Source: Antilocapra americana (lineage: Eukaryota; Chordata; Mammalia; Artiodactyla; Antilocapridae). From it: DNA of 64,000 nt. Positions 10,413-22,700 of the stretch are shown here, piece by piece. How positions within the stretch are numbered: the first letter of the stretch is position 1; every line of letters begins with the position of its first letter. Where the stretch lies: the NCBI GenBank assembly GCA_007570785.1, contig ML660201.1, positions 50,004,316 to 50,068,315 on the forward strand, written 5' to 3'. The notes beneath the pieces were generated by a model. The model saw only the letters and a list, made by a program, of their open reading frames with translations, had not been told where the DNA came from and did not search any database. A program made the translations under genes and the position numbers.

Positions 10413-13000
10413 CAGGCATCGTTGCTCCATCTCAGGGGTCGCGCTGTCCCTTGTCAGGGGTGCCGCTCTGGCTCCCACGGCCTCGAGCGCTTGAGAGCCC
10501 GCCTCCTGGCGTTCTCGGGCCGCCCGGAGGGCAGCCGTGTGTTTCAGATGAGGGAACTGGAGGAGCAGGGCAGGGACCGTCTCCAGCAGGGCTGAAGGCC
10601 TGTCCTCGCCTCTGGGAGGAAGGGGGTGACGGCTCCGCTCTGCGTGGTTTTAACATGTGGGCTTGTCTCCCCTCCCCAGCCAGGCCCTGAGAGGCGGCAG
10701 AGCGGCCCCGGGGGCTGCCACTGGTGACCACATGCACACTGGCCTCGGCGAGATCACTGAGCGTCCCCTGCACAGGGCTGCCTCTCAGAGCGGCTTTGAG
10801 GACCGAGGTGATGGTAAGCTGACTTTCTAAGCTCACAAGTGTCACATGGTAGCTGTTCTTCGTACCTTGGCCAGCCTCGGCCATGTCACAGGGTCCCTGA
10901 TGAAGAGCTGGTCAACCACATGGGGGCTTCCTAACCGGCCCGGAGCCCTTGGTCCCCTCCCGGATGCCCAGGTGGTGACTCCTGAGGGCTCGGTGAGTTG
11001 TCTGCGTAGGCATTCTAGCATCTCAGAGGAACTGGCTTCTGGCCGCGCTCGGGCTGGGAGGGTAGGAAGGCCTCCACCATCGAGGCTGTGGCAGTGGAGC
11101 CGGGCTGTGGAGGGAGGCCCCGCTGCAGGCAGAGGGCAGGAGAGGTGAGCTGCAGGCACGGGTGTAGACTGTGTGGAGCCCCCCAGTGAGAAGGTGGGGT
11201 GCTTGGAGGCGGGAGTTAGAGGTGGAGGGAGGAGTGGGTTGTGAGGAAAGGCCTGGAAGGAGGGGCGGGGTGAGGATGAGCACCCTTGGGAAGCTCCTGG
11301 CATCAGGCATCTGGGCTTTGATCTGGAGGAGGGAAGACTTTGAAGGCTCGTGAGCAGTGGAGTGACCGATTGACCTTGAAGACTTGGGAGGCTGCACCTA
11401 AACTGTTTAAAGTCAGTCAGTCACCCTTTTCCCAAAGCCACACCGCCCTCAGTGGCTGTGTGGGTCGCCACCCGGGCTCCCGACCAGGAAGGGACTGAGG
11501 CTGCCAGCAGATCTCTGGCCGTCAGATGCTGGCCTGATGTAGGTGGACCTCAGAGAGATGGAGACTCTAGGGACGGGGGACCTGGGAGGGGCTGGACTGG
11601 GCCCCACAGTGCAGTGTGGGGACTAAGTACCTTCTGCTGGCAAACTTTCCACCAGGAGGCTCCATCAGTCCCAGCAGAGGGTAAGCGTGGGCCCCTCGGA
11701 GCGCAGGGCTCCTGACCTTGGGAGCCCAGAAGGGCTGAAGGTGGAGTGGGGTGGGGGAGATGTTCAAGACGGCTGGCAGCTTTTTCAGAGCCTCTCCTCA
11801 CCAGCTCCGGCAAAAAAAAAAAGAAAATCCAAAGCATCTATGGTGACCAGGCGCCTGCTGGGACACGAGGCACCCTTCCTGGTGGAGACAGAGCTGCGGG
11901 TGTTGATCTTAGATAACAGCCCAGCGAGCAAACACGGAACACCCTTGCTCCCTGGCTCCCTCGCCCTCTGATCCTGGGAACCGAAGAGTGCAGAAAGGAG
12001 GCCTGCGGGGGTGGAGGGGGGAGCCACCCCTGGCGCATCCCGCTGAGCCCAGGCGAGGTGGGGAAGGGAGGGAGGGCCTGAGCAACGTTGGAGCCGGTGA
12101 GGGGCGGGGATGTGGCGCCCAGGAAGTACCCACTGCTCACCCCCGCCGTGGAAGGGGGCGCCTGCTGAGGGGGGCCCATGCAGACCTGACCCCAGAGTTC
12201 TCTGGAGGAGGACTGTGTCTCTGGGAAGGACTGGCCTTCCCTGGCTCATGGGTTCCGTTGGAGTGTGGATGACCAAGGCCAGCCTTCTCCTGCCTGCACC
12301 TCGGAAGGTTCTGTCCCACCGCACGGCCTCGTGAACGGACAGAGTCAGCATCACCAAAATAACTGCCATATGTGAGCGGTTTCTGAGAACAAATGGTATA
12401 CATGGGCCACTGTCCTTCTGTCTGTGCCAATGGGTAGTTGGCGTATTAGGCACTTTTTTCATCAATTTAGCCAAAACCTTGGTATGGCCGAGGCAGAGTT
12501 TATAGAAACAAGTTTTATTTTGTGAGATAGGGCTCTTTGGTCCGGCTTCTTCTTTCTCTCCTTCTGGCTTCCGAAATAGAAGTATCATGCCAGCCGTGCA
12601 ATGGAAAATTCCTTAGAAGTCACATCAGAGAATGCAGAAAGAGGTGAATCAACTTTAATAACGCACTTTAATGTATCCAAAACACTACCGATTTGGCACG
12701 CAACCAATATGAGACATGATGTAACTGTTTGGCACTGGTGTTCTTCTTACTAAATCCTCCCAGCTTTATATTTCTGCAGCGGTTCAGTTCAGACCTGCTG
12801 CGTTTCTAATGCTTAGTAGGGACCTGTGGCTCCCAGCTGCACAGGGTGAGTACTAGGTCAACATGGTGTCACTCTTTTTTCTTCTTCATTTTTTATTTCT
12901 ATTTCTCTATTTAAAGTCCATAGTAAAGTCAGAGCTGTAAAATACATGCATTTAAAAAAACAGGAGATTTATCTGGATGACAAGAAATAGACGACGATTG
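10413..13000. other. GC-rich intergenic DNA between GHRL and the next repeat
   Basis: No exon with recognisable similarity was found. The longest frame (- strand, 12,588-11,785, 267 codons) crosses a poly-A run at 11,812-11,823, has a biased Pro/Ser/Arg/Gly-rich composition and shows no known domain. In man, non-coding transcripts (GHRLOS, LINC00852) lie around here. I cannot recognise them from sequence. Confidence 0.5.
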
Positions 13001-13007
13001 AGAATCT

Positions 13008-13205
13008 GTGGGATTCCCCAATAGCTCAGCTGGTAAAGAATCGCCTGCAATGCGGGAGACCCTGGTTGGATTCCTGGGTCAGGAAGATCCGCTGGAGAAG
13101 GGAAAGGCTGCCCACTCCAGTGTTCTGGCCTGGAAAATTCCATGGACTGTATAGTCCACGGGGTTGCAAAGAGTTGACATGACTGAGTGGCTTTCACTTT
13201 TCATG
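13008..13205 (+). repeat. BovA2-type SINE
   Basis: It runs from 'gggattccccaatagctcag' to 'gactgagtggctttcacttt', with the typical 'gtaaagaatcgcctgcaatg' body. It is nearly complete. Confidence 0.92.
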
Positions 13206-14460
13206 AAAATCTACTGTACATTTTGCCAAGGGCAGCAGAATGCAACATGATAGGAAAAATTCAGTATTCAAATATGTCCTTAACAAAAACTTCCCTCATG
13301 AATAGTAAAATCATCTAAGAAAATGGTATGTTTACATAAGTGGACACTTTTTTAAAAAGTGAGGTACAGGGTGCTAGATAAAAATATGTGGGCACCAGGA
13401 ACTCAAGGTTAATCTTCTAAAATGAAGGTTTATTTAACAATAAAATGACTGTTTCTAACATGATAATCATATGAAACCTTTTTTTTTTTTCCTTTATAGA
13501 AACGAGATGGGCACTGGCAGGAACAGCTTAGCAGTCATTTAAGAACTGGAGGCACCACGGCCTCGCTCTGAACACTGGCATCACCTCAGCTGAGTGCCCT
13601 CTCACCCCTCCTTGCCCGCTGGGGCGCCCCTCGTCTCCTGCCATCGTGGGGCCGGAGCCCCAGATAGTAGCCATCTATCTTCATTCTTTCTGTCCAGCAG
13701 CTTCCGCCCTCAGCCTTCACACGCGCCCAGGGATCTCATCCTGGGAAGGTCTGTTGATGCCCCCTTGCCCTCACGCTGCCGAGTCCAGGCAGAATCTCCT
13801 TTCCCTGTCTTCTGTTCCTCACTGGATACTGGCCCCTCCAAACGATCTAGCTCGACACCCGCCCCACCACTGTGCTGAAACGGCTCTCGGAGCTTCAGGT
13901 AGCGCAGCCTCAGTCTGGGGGTCACTGAGCGCCGTGGGACCTCGGTGAGGCCCGTGGGGTCACCTGACCGCAGCTGCTGGGTGCAGACTTGTGCTGTGCC
14001 GCAGTGGATTCACAGGGGAAGCCGTAGGAAAGCCGACCTCCTTATGCTTCATCTTGACTCTGATCGAGTAAGTCAGCCGTGGGGCCAAGAATCTGTGTTT
14101 TCACAAGGGTCTCAGGTACTTGCTTTCTGATTACAAAGTAATGTTTCCAATGGAAAACTTGGCCAAAAGTTTTCCAACAGAAACCTGTGTAGGCTAAATT
14201 CTCTCTGCAGATATATTTGAACTTATTCTTCTAGAAAATTTCAAGCATACAAAGAAAGCCGGGAGAGTAAGTCTGTGAGTCTCCAAGCACCCGCCGTCAG
14301 TTTAAGCATGCATTAGCATCTTCTTTCGTGTACTTATCCCTCATATGGTTTTTCACTTGAGGGGGATATTGTAAGAGCAAATCTCAGCAGTCACGTGATT
14401 TCAGTCTTAAAAAGCTTCAGTATCTTTCACAGATAAAACACACTCCCTTAGTTCACCATG
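13206..14460. other. Unique intergenic DNA
   Basis: AT-rich to 13,500, then GC-rich to about 14,050. Apart from a poly-T run at 13,480-13,490 I see no repeat or gene that can be supported. Confidence 0.45.
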
Positions 14461-14464
14461 GCCC

Positions 14465-14860
14465 CCTTTTGTTGTCGTTTAGTTGCTAAGTCGTGTCCAG
14501 GCTTCCCTGTCCTTCACTGACTCCTGGACTTTGCTGAGATTCATGTCCGTTGAGTCACTGATGCTATCTAACCATCTCATCCTCTGCGGCCCCTTCTCTT
14601 TTGGCCTTCGATCTCTGTCAGCATCAGGATCTTTTCCAGTGAGTCAGCTCTTGCCATCAGGTGGCAAAAGAATTGTGACTTTGGCTTCAACAATTTCCTT
14701 TCAGGGCAAATAGAAGGGAAAAAGTGGAAGCAGTGAAAGATTTTATTTTCTTGGGCTCCATAAATCACTTCTGATGGTGACTTCAGCCATGAGATGAAAA
14801 ATGCTTGCTCCTTGGAAGGAAAGCTTTCACAGAGCTAGACAGTGAGACAGTTGTTTTGGG
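14465..14860. repeat. Two BovB pieces in opposite orientation
   Basis: From 14,470 to about 14,715 the sequence is the complement of the BovB 3' end ('tagttgctaagtcgtgtcca', then 'gcatcaggatcttttccagt'). From about 14,716 it switches to + sense ('ttttattttcttgggctcca', then 'atgcttgctccttggaagga'). The junction is a fold-back of the kind made by 5' inversion during LINE insertion. Confidence 0.8.
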
Positions 14861-15284
14861 GTCCAGGAGCTAGTCCATTTTGGTGAGTGTTTAGATGCAC
14901 TCGAGTGTATTTAACTGTTATTGGGAAGGATGTTCTGTGAATGCCAGTTGGGTCAGACTGACTGACAGGTCTCTCTGGGTATCCCATCGCCAGACTTTTT
15001 CAAGGGTCTATGTGGACAAGAGTTCAGATCACCAGCTGGAATTGGAAAAGATTTCTCTTGACGTCTGTGAGTTTTTGTTTCACATATTTTGAAGTTCCTC
15101 CTCACCAGATACACATCCAGATGTGTCTGAACCCAAATAAACTACTCTGCTAAGTTCTTGTTCTTAATAAAGAGGATGACTCTTAGCTTGGAGAATGTAG
15201 GTAGGAAGCCAAACGCCAGAGAATGCTGAGGCCATTACACTCTGAAACCATTTCTCGTGGATGGTCACTTACCTTTGTGGTCCC

Positions 15285-18200
15285 TGAGGCTGGGATTAGA
15301 TTTAAGAGAGTGGGCGTGTGGCTCTAAAATAGAAGACCGAACCAGAAGTGGAAGGCACTGGGGTACAAGGGGGATCATTTCTGCCAGAACCTCCACAGCA
15401 CGCTTGGATCTAGGACAGTCTAGGCTAGGGCACCAAGCCTGCTGAGGCCGGGGACACCAAGCCAGGGGACGGGCTGTGGGGAATATAATAGACACTGTTA
15501 AACATACTTCAGCCTTTCAGGTGTGTAAGGACATAGTTGATTTCCTCCACGTGCATGATGTGGGCGGGCAGCGCCGTTATTCAGCTGTACCCGTCTGCAC
15601 AGCTCCCGTTTCTGGGTCCTTTTCTCTGGAGGTCCTTACTCAGCGCTCGGCAGACCTCATGTGCTACCTTCAGATGGAGGCCAGTGTTTTCTGTCGTCGT
15701 GTGAGCTGCTCCCTCCCCAGCGTCCCTTTGTAGCCTTTCCCCCGGGTTTTGCCCCTGCTACACACATTTTGCTTCCAGGACTCGGTCTGCTTGTTTCCTC
15801 AGAGGGTTCCTGTCTACCCAGGTTGAGTTGACACCACTGCCCCAGATCCTTTTGCTGCACCCTTCACGCAAGTTCCCCGAGTCCAGAGATCTCCAGCTCC
15901 ATGCTTGTTGCCGTCAAAGGCACTGTATTCTTCTTTATTTCATAGCTGAGTCAGTCACTACCCATACGCGTCCCAGGCAGATCCTTTTGGTGTGCAGGTG
16001 GTCCTGGTTCTTTGCTTCGATCCCGTCTCGAGTACTGCGCGTATCCTACAGCGCACACGTTGATGCCCGTGTCATTTCACCCCCTAGCTCCCCATTACTC
16101 TACCCAGCCTCACATGGAGCTGTGACCCCCCTTTCAGAGGCCCGAGTGTTCTTACCCACACTGGCCCGTGCCTGTGTGCAGCGCCAGCAATCGCACTGGA
16201 GGGTTCCTCTGGTCCTCGAGCTGCAGCGTCGACTGTTTGGGGACCCCTGTGCTGCACATTCTGACGTGTGGGAGGCGACGCAGCTGCAGTTCTGACGGTC
16301 CTGTCCCTGAGTTTGAGGGGTCTGGTGCAGCATTTAATGGGACTTGTTTCTTGTAAATACCTGAGGAAAATCTCCTTTTGAATACGGCTTGATGAAAGCC
16401 CCCTTGTTTACGGGTTTGGAGTTTTACTGACTGACCTGCGCCGCGGTGTTCCTAGGGTTAGTGTTCCTTACTAATGTCGCCCCAGCCCTTTGACGAGGCA
16501 GCGCCCTGAAGCAGGGTCTGGACGTGGTAGTAACAGGAAACGGCCGCAAGGCGGCGCTCCCTCCCACACCAGCCCAGGTGCGGGGGGGAGGGCAGAGCCT
16601 TAGGAGAATGGGGGCTTTGGGTGGCCAGCGCCCGTGGAACAAGGGCTTGTGTCCTGCTCCTCCTGAGCTCACCCGGGACCTGTAGATGTTCAGAGCCCAC
16701 ACTGCTACGCTGACATTTCACCCTTTGGAAGTTAGGGGTCTTGAAGCCAGGGGGCTGCAGGTGAGACCCCACCACCAGAGCCTGTGCAGGCCGTGGGAAA
16801 GTGTGCAGTGCTGTTCTCCCCAATAGCGCAGTGTCTCCTGGGTCGTTTTGGCTGAGAGCAGCATTCAGGGTGGGCCGCCCGGGTCTCCGATTGAGGCCCA
16901 TTCAGGAAATGAGGCTCTCGACGTCCAAGGGAGGAGCGTTTATGCCAGAACCTCTGCTGCAGCCTGAGCTCCGGTGGGTCTGGCCTTGGGGACCAAGGCT
17001 GCTTAGGCATGGCACACCTGCCAGGGGACCCAGGCTGTGGGCAACCTGACAGACACTTGTAAACATACTTTGACATTTCAGGTGTGTAAAGACATAAGTG
17101 ATTTCCTCGTCGTGCGTGATGTAGACGGGCAGCGCCGTACTTCAGCTGTCCGCGTCTGCACAGGCCTCCTGTCACGGGCTCCCTTCCCTGGAGGCTCTTA
17201 GACGGTGCTGGGCAGACCGCATGTGCGGTGCCGTGACCCAGGGGCGGTTTTTATGTAGTAGCGTCAACTGCTCGTTCCCCAGTGTTCTTCCTAGGCCGTC
17301 CCCGGCTTTTGCCCCTGCACACACATTTTGCTTCGGGGACTCTAAGTGTGTTTCTCTCTCCTCAGAGCGTTCGTTCCTACCCAGCTTGAGATGACACCAC
17401 TACGCCAGATCCTGTGTCTGCTGCCTTGACCTAAGTTCCCCGAGTCCAGAGATCTCTAGGTCCATCCTTGCTGCTTCAAAGGTCTTGTTTTCTCATTTCA
17501 CGGCTATTGCAGTAGTCAGTTAGTGTATGCATGTTGCAGGTCAATTGTTTCGGCATCGTAATTGTCCTGATCATTTCGTTTAATTCTCAATCCCTTGACG
17601 TTATCCATATTCTTGCAGCAAGTATTTTGATGTCTGGGCCATTTCAATTTTCACTTGCTTTTTCCTCTGTCTGGGAGCAGGTACTTGGCTCACATGGACC
17701 TGATTTCTCTTTCAGAAGCTGGAGTGTTGTTTTCCAGAGTGGCCCGATGCTCTTTGCAGTGCCAGCCTTGGCACTGGAGGGTTCCCTCTGTCCTCAGTCT
17801 GTAGCATTTACTGTGCAGCGCTTTGTGCTGGACGTTCTGACTCAAGGCAGATGCTGCAGGGTGCAGTTTTCACCGTCCTGTCTCTGAGTTTGAGGGGTCT
17901 GTGCAGTATTTAATGGGCCTTGTTTGTGTCTTGTAAATACTTTGAGGAAAATTTCCTTTTGGATAGGGCTTTTTGAAAGTCCTCCTGTTTATGGTCTTGG
18001 AAGTTTTATTCGCTGACCTCCACCAGGGCGTTTTTAGGGTCAGTCTGTTAAGTCGCTCAGTCCTGTCTCTCTGTGACCCCATGGACTGCAGCATGCCAGG
18101 CCTCCCTGTCCATCGCCTACTCCCAGACCTTGCTCAAATTCATGTCCATCGAGGCGGTGATGCCATCCAACCATCTCACCCTCTGTCGTCCCCGTCTCCT

Positions 18201-18840
18201 CCTGCCTTCAATGTTTCCTAGCATCAGGGTCTTTTCCAGTCAGTTCTTCGCATCGAGTGGCCAAAGTATTGGAGTTTTGGCTTCAGCTCAGTCCTTCCTG
18301 TGAATATTCAGGACTCATTTCGTTAAGTGGTCCTTACTCATGGCCCCGCAGCCCTATGGTTGTGCAGCGCCTTGACGCATCAGTCCGTACGCTGCAGTAA
18401 TAGGAAGTGGCCACAAGGCGGCCCCACGCTTCTGTGCCCAGCCCAGGTCAGTGGGGAGACCAGAGCCATTGGAAAACGGGGGCTCTGGGTGGCCAGTGCC
18501 CGTGGAACAGGGAAGCACAAACCCCAGAGGCCTGTGTCCTATTTTCCTGCCTCTGCCAAACTGCTATGCTGCAGGTTTGTCCTTTGGAAGTTAGGGGGCT
18601 GCAGGCAGCCTGTGGAGGCCTTATGCAAGTTTCAAGCGCTTTTCTCCCGTTAATGTAGTATCTCTTGGGTTCTTTTGGCTGAGATTAGCATTCAGGGTGG
18701 GTCTCCTGGGTTAAATTGAGGCCCTGTCTGGAAGTGAGGAGGTACTGGAATTCTACTCCAGGTGATGCCAAAACCTTGCAGCGCCCTGGGGTCAGCTGGG
18801 TCGGGCCTTGGGGACCAAGCCTACTCAGGCATGGGGACAG
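15285..18840 (-). repeat. Tandem array 1 of a composite L1-tailed unit
   Basis: Two diverged copies lie head to tail, with the beginning of a third. Matching landmarks: 'ggtgtgtaa' at 15,520 and 17,080; 'agttccccgagtccagagat' at 15,871 and 17,433; 'cacatgga' at 16,111 and 17,691; 'gaggggtct' at 16,315 and 17,892. The period is about 1,560-1,580 bases. After the BovB piece at 18,030-18,320 the offset grows to 1,867, as expected from that insertion. On the - strand part of each unit resembles the end of L1 ORF2 and its 3' UTR ('gggaaccctcc', then 'gcagcaaggatggacctaga'), and the rest is GC-rich. Related units in the opposite orientation occur at 20,885-36,600. Confidence 0.8.
18030..18320 (-). 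repeat. BovB 3'-end fragment inside array 1
   Basis: The + strand carries 'aagtcgctcagtcctgtctc', 'gtgatgccatccaaccatct' and 'agcatcagggtcttttccag', the complement of the BovB terminus. It is absent from the first copy of the array, so it arrived after the duplication. Confidence 0.88.
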
Positions 18841-19335
18841 TGCCCCTTTCTGTGCTCAGGGTTTTTTCTTATCCTCGATTGTTAGTAGTTACAGGTTGTA
18901 CACAGCACCAGGGCAGTTTCTCACCTTCCTGCTGATTCCCTCCGTGGTAATTCCGGATTCTCTGCGTCCAGGCTCGACATGCTGTCTGCAGAGAGCTCAG
19001 TCGGTGCAGTGAGCGGCGTGAACGCGCGTTCCAGTCGGGTCACAGGTGCTCCGAGGTGCTCCTCCATTAGGATGAGTGAGGCCCCTGCCCGCAAACGGGC
19101 GTGAGCGGACAGGGCGGGCTGTATCAGCCTTCGGCCGCGTGGTGTACGCTCAGGGTAGGGGAGGGAGCGCAGCCCTCTGTACCGCAGAGCGCTGCAGGGT
19201 GCCTTCCGCAGAGTTGGAGTGCCAGGCCAGTGCCTGGCAGGGGTGTGTGTGAGGGGCCTGGGGTGCGTCTGTGCTCTTCTGGGACAACTGCCGTGAAAAT
19301 GAGCTCTGTTTGTAGTGGGTGAGGAAGATGCAGGA
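18841..19335. other. Unique DNA downstream of SEC13
   Basis: This lies between array 1 and the SEC13 poly(A) site. It is GC-rich with no supported gene. The long open frames are uncharacteristic. Confidence 0.45.
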
Positions 19336-19339
19336 AGAA

Positions 19340-19630
19340 TTATAAGCAACATGTGTTTATTTAATTACTCTGGAAACAAACCCCACAAATGACGCCTGAA
19401 CACAAGAGGTACGTAAAAATGACCAAATATCTTACAATAACAACCTTCAGGTCTTTTCATAGCTTTCCCCTCAGAACAAGTGTGTTCAGCGGGAGGGTAA
19501 GTTACAAACCACATCAGATCATATTAAGGCAGACGATAATCCTGTTGTCTGTGATGGCCCGGGCGCTGGGCGTTCCTCCTCTCCGCCTGGGCTGCCGGCC
19601 CTGGTCGGGTGAGCCAGGCGGCCTGGGCGG
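19340..19630 (-). other. SEC13: SEC13 3' UTR with AATAAA at 19,361-19,356
   Basis: After the stop codon at 19,633-19,631 the - strand continues for about 270 bases to 'taaataaacacatgttgctt', which has a canonical AATAAA. Cleavage is expected near 19,335. The exact end is inferred. Confidence 0.8.
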
Positions 19631-19744
19631 TCACTGCTCGTTCTGCTGTCCTTCTGCGACAGATGCGGACACGGGGCCCTGGCCCTTGTTAACGTCACTG
19701 ATGCACACCCACTGCCCGTCCACCGACTCCTTCCACAGGGTCAC
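19631..19744 (-). CDS. SEC13: SEC13 last exon
   Basis: 38 codons from [12 protein letters not shown] to EGQQNEQ and stop. The acceptor 'ccgcttgcag' lies above 19,744, phase 0. It completes the sixth WD blade and carries the flexible C-terminal tail. The exon lies between two arrays of related composite repeats in opposite orientation. Confidence 0.97.
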   Translation of the reverse strand: MTLWKESVDGQWVCISDVNKGQGPVSASVAEGQQNEQ

Positions 19745-22700
19745 CTGCAAGCGGAACACAGCACGTGCTGGAGTAGGCAGCCTGCGCCCCTTCCTACGTC
19801 CTCGGGAGGGGCGCACACTCCACCTCTGCCAGAGAGCGCAGCTCACAGCCAAGGGGTAAACCGAGCACTTAGGCTGTGGTGGCTGCAGTGGAGGAACCCA
19901 GCCACGCAGAGGAGTAAAAGCCCCCCCCCGAGGAGGGCGGGTGGGCAGAGCGATGTCAAGAGGGGGACGACTCCAGGAGCGCCCGGCTCCATCTCCCTCA
20001 GATGGAGGGCTGGGACTCTTCAGGGACAGGACCTGCCTGAAGGAGCCCGCAGCACAGCACACAGGCGGACTCCATGAGCGGGTGAGAGGCGTGGCCAACG
20101 TTTAGCCCAGGGCACCACGCAGAGAGGCTGCTCCTGAGGCTCTGGCACTGGAGTGAGAAGAGAGCCCTCTGCTTGCAAAGAAGTTGTCGCTGTGCAGATC
20201 GGCTACTCTGGTTTGGCTCCACAGAGATCGCAGTTGAACCTGAGGCTCTACTGCTGAGAGACTGTGAGGGTAAGGACCACCCACAGCCAGCACCTGATGT
20301 GGGGGCACGACTTCACCCCCGCAGAGCCCAGGCAGGAGTCTGTTCCTACAGGGAGCTGGGGACACGGAGGCTAGAGATGAGATCCCCAGTCATTAGTGCC
20401 CTCACCCCACGACCTGCCTGGTGGCGCAGTTGGTAAGGAATCCGCCTGCAATGGAGGAGATACAGCCTTGACCCCTGGGTGAGGAAAGTCCCCTGGAGAA
20501 GGAAGTGGCAACCCACTCAAGTGTTCTTACCTGGAAAATCACATGGTCAGAGGAGGGTGGCAGTTTACACTCCATGGGTTCGCAAAGAGTTGGTTGGACA
20601 TGACTTTGTAAGAAACCTTAGAGCTGCTTCCCAGGCCAAGAAACCACTTCTGACCGCCCAAACAGACAAACTACACTGGCGCTCAATAGAAAACAGTTGA
20701 GTAGCCTCACTTACCAAGGATTCAGTGCACTCTCTTGCTCAGAAGCTCACCAAAGCGAGAGCAAGCCTCCTTTGAACCCTGTACTGCCAGGACAGGGACG
20801 GTGACACATTTCGGGGTGAGCTGGGGGGAGGACCGGGTGGGCATTGCTATCCAGATGCTGTAACACTGTGCCACAAGGAATTGCTTCAACAGAAAAAAAG
20901 ATTTAAATAGAAGGTACTACCCATGAACACCCCTATATTGAGAGGCGCCCAGGTACAGAACCTGAAGCAATAAGTGCTAGAATTGAATCCAAATGTTATC
21001 AGATATAGCACAGAGATACATGGTCTAATCCATGATTAAAGGAGAAAAGAAACAGGAAATTCAGGGAGAGTCCCTTGAAACTAATAAAAAGGGCAATCTA
21101 ACACAATATGGAAAAAAAACATCTCAAGAGTATCCTGGGCAAATAACTCGGGAGCTTGGGATTCACATAGAGAAACTTCTGCTAATAAAACAGATCATCA
21201 AAAAGAACCTATTGTAGCCCAGCAGAACTCTACTGAACACTGTCCCCTAAGCTAACCAGGGAAGGAATCCGAGAAGGAACAGGTGTGTGTATATGGACAG
21301 GGGACCGGCACACCGTGTTCTGAAACTGACGCACCACTGTGAGTCCACAGTACTCCCCGATAAAATAAAGAGGGAACAAGGACAACCTGAGAGACTACTG
21401 TCGACTGTGTCGCAATGAGGGCTCTGAAACCGGGAGCCTGAGCTGGCTGGGAAACAAGGCTGGAGGTTGAGGGCCGCAGGGAGCTGGCAGGGAGGGGCCG
21501 GCAGTGATGCCCTCTTGGACTGGACTGCCTGATGCCTCAATCACCAGACATGCCTGGGCCACGCGGAGGATAAGGCACCCCCAGTGCACCCAAGTGGTGA
21601 GTCTCCCCAGCCGACATCTGTGGAGGGCTCCCCTTCTTGAGCCTTGTCCAGGGGCTCAGCCCCACCCACATCGGTTAGCAGCGCAGTTACCTGGGTTTGG
21701 AATCTAGTGCGTTGATGGTTGAGGAGGAAGGAAGGAGACAGAAACCCTGGATGTCTGTGCTGTACCCATTAGGCTCAGGACAACCCAGGAACATGAGGTC
21801 TCCAATGGTTCTGGAGGCTGCACCAACCACAAAGGGCAAAAAAACACTGCCGCCTCGGGGCCATTCCCCAGATCAACAACATTAGAACCGTGGTTTCAGG
21901 ACCCTCCAAGCTCTCCAGGCCTGTGGGGCTGTAAAAGGCACCTGTTTTCAAGAAATAAATAGGGCCCTGGGATCTCATGGGTAAGAATTCAAAACAGAAG
22001 CACTTCACAGTAGTGGGTCGCAGAGGTGCATTTTCCACACACTGCTCTCAACCTTAGCACAGAAAGACATGGTTTTCCGGCTGAGAGGATCAGGAAAACC
22101 CACTAGGAACCCCGACACTGAACACAAGGGCCACCCTTACATAGTGTGAGCGCATCAATCTCGGAGCCCTGGAAAGAAGAGAACCCTCCTACACTGTCGG
22201 GGTAAACGTGTATTGTATATTGAGAGAGCTACTAGGCAGAACACTAAGGAGGTTGGTTGAAAATTCAGAAAGGGAGCTATCCTAGTTGAGAAACAGCCCA
22301 GCGGACACAGGGCTACAGACGCCTGAATTTCAAGATACCTGGCACCCCAACGTCCACTGCACTATTATGTATGAGAAAAATGATAAATACTGATGACAGA
22401 TGAACTGCTAAAAATCGTGGTACAGATACAGTGAAATTAACTCCTCAGCAATGGACGCAAAGAAAAATGCCAACAGCAGCTATATAGATAGATGCAGAGA
22501 TGATCCCACAAACCAACTAATACAGATGCAGACTGGCAACCACGTCATGATTTCAATAACAGGTGGGACCTAAACACTGTCAGATGTGAACGTATCTTAA
22601 AAAGAGGCTCAGTAAAGAAAAAAAAAGGAACCCTTAGTGCAGCGTTAGGGGGCAGATAAAAGAGACGGCTGGAATTCAGTTACATAAAGTCCAGTTCATA

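Noticed and set aside
11785..12588. 267-codon open frame on the - strand between GHRL and array 1
   Set aside because: It lies in GC-rich DNA, has Pro/Ser/Arg-rich low-information composition, runs through a poly-A tract and shows no recognisable domain, splice structure or conserved motif. Base composition alone can give such a frame.
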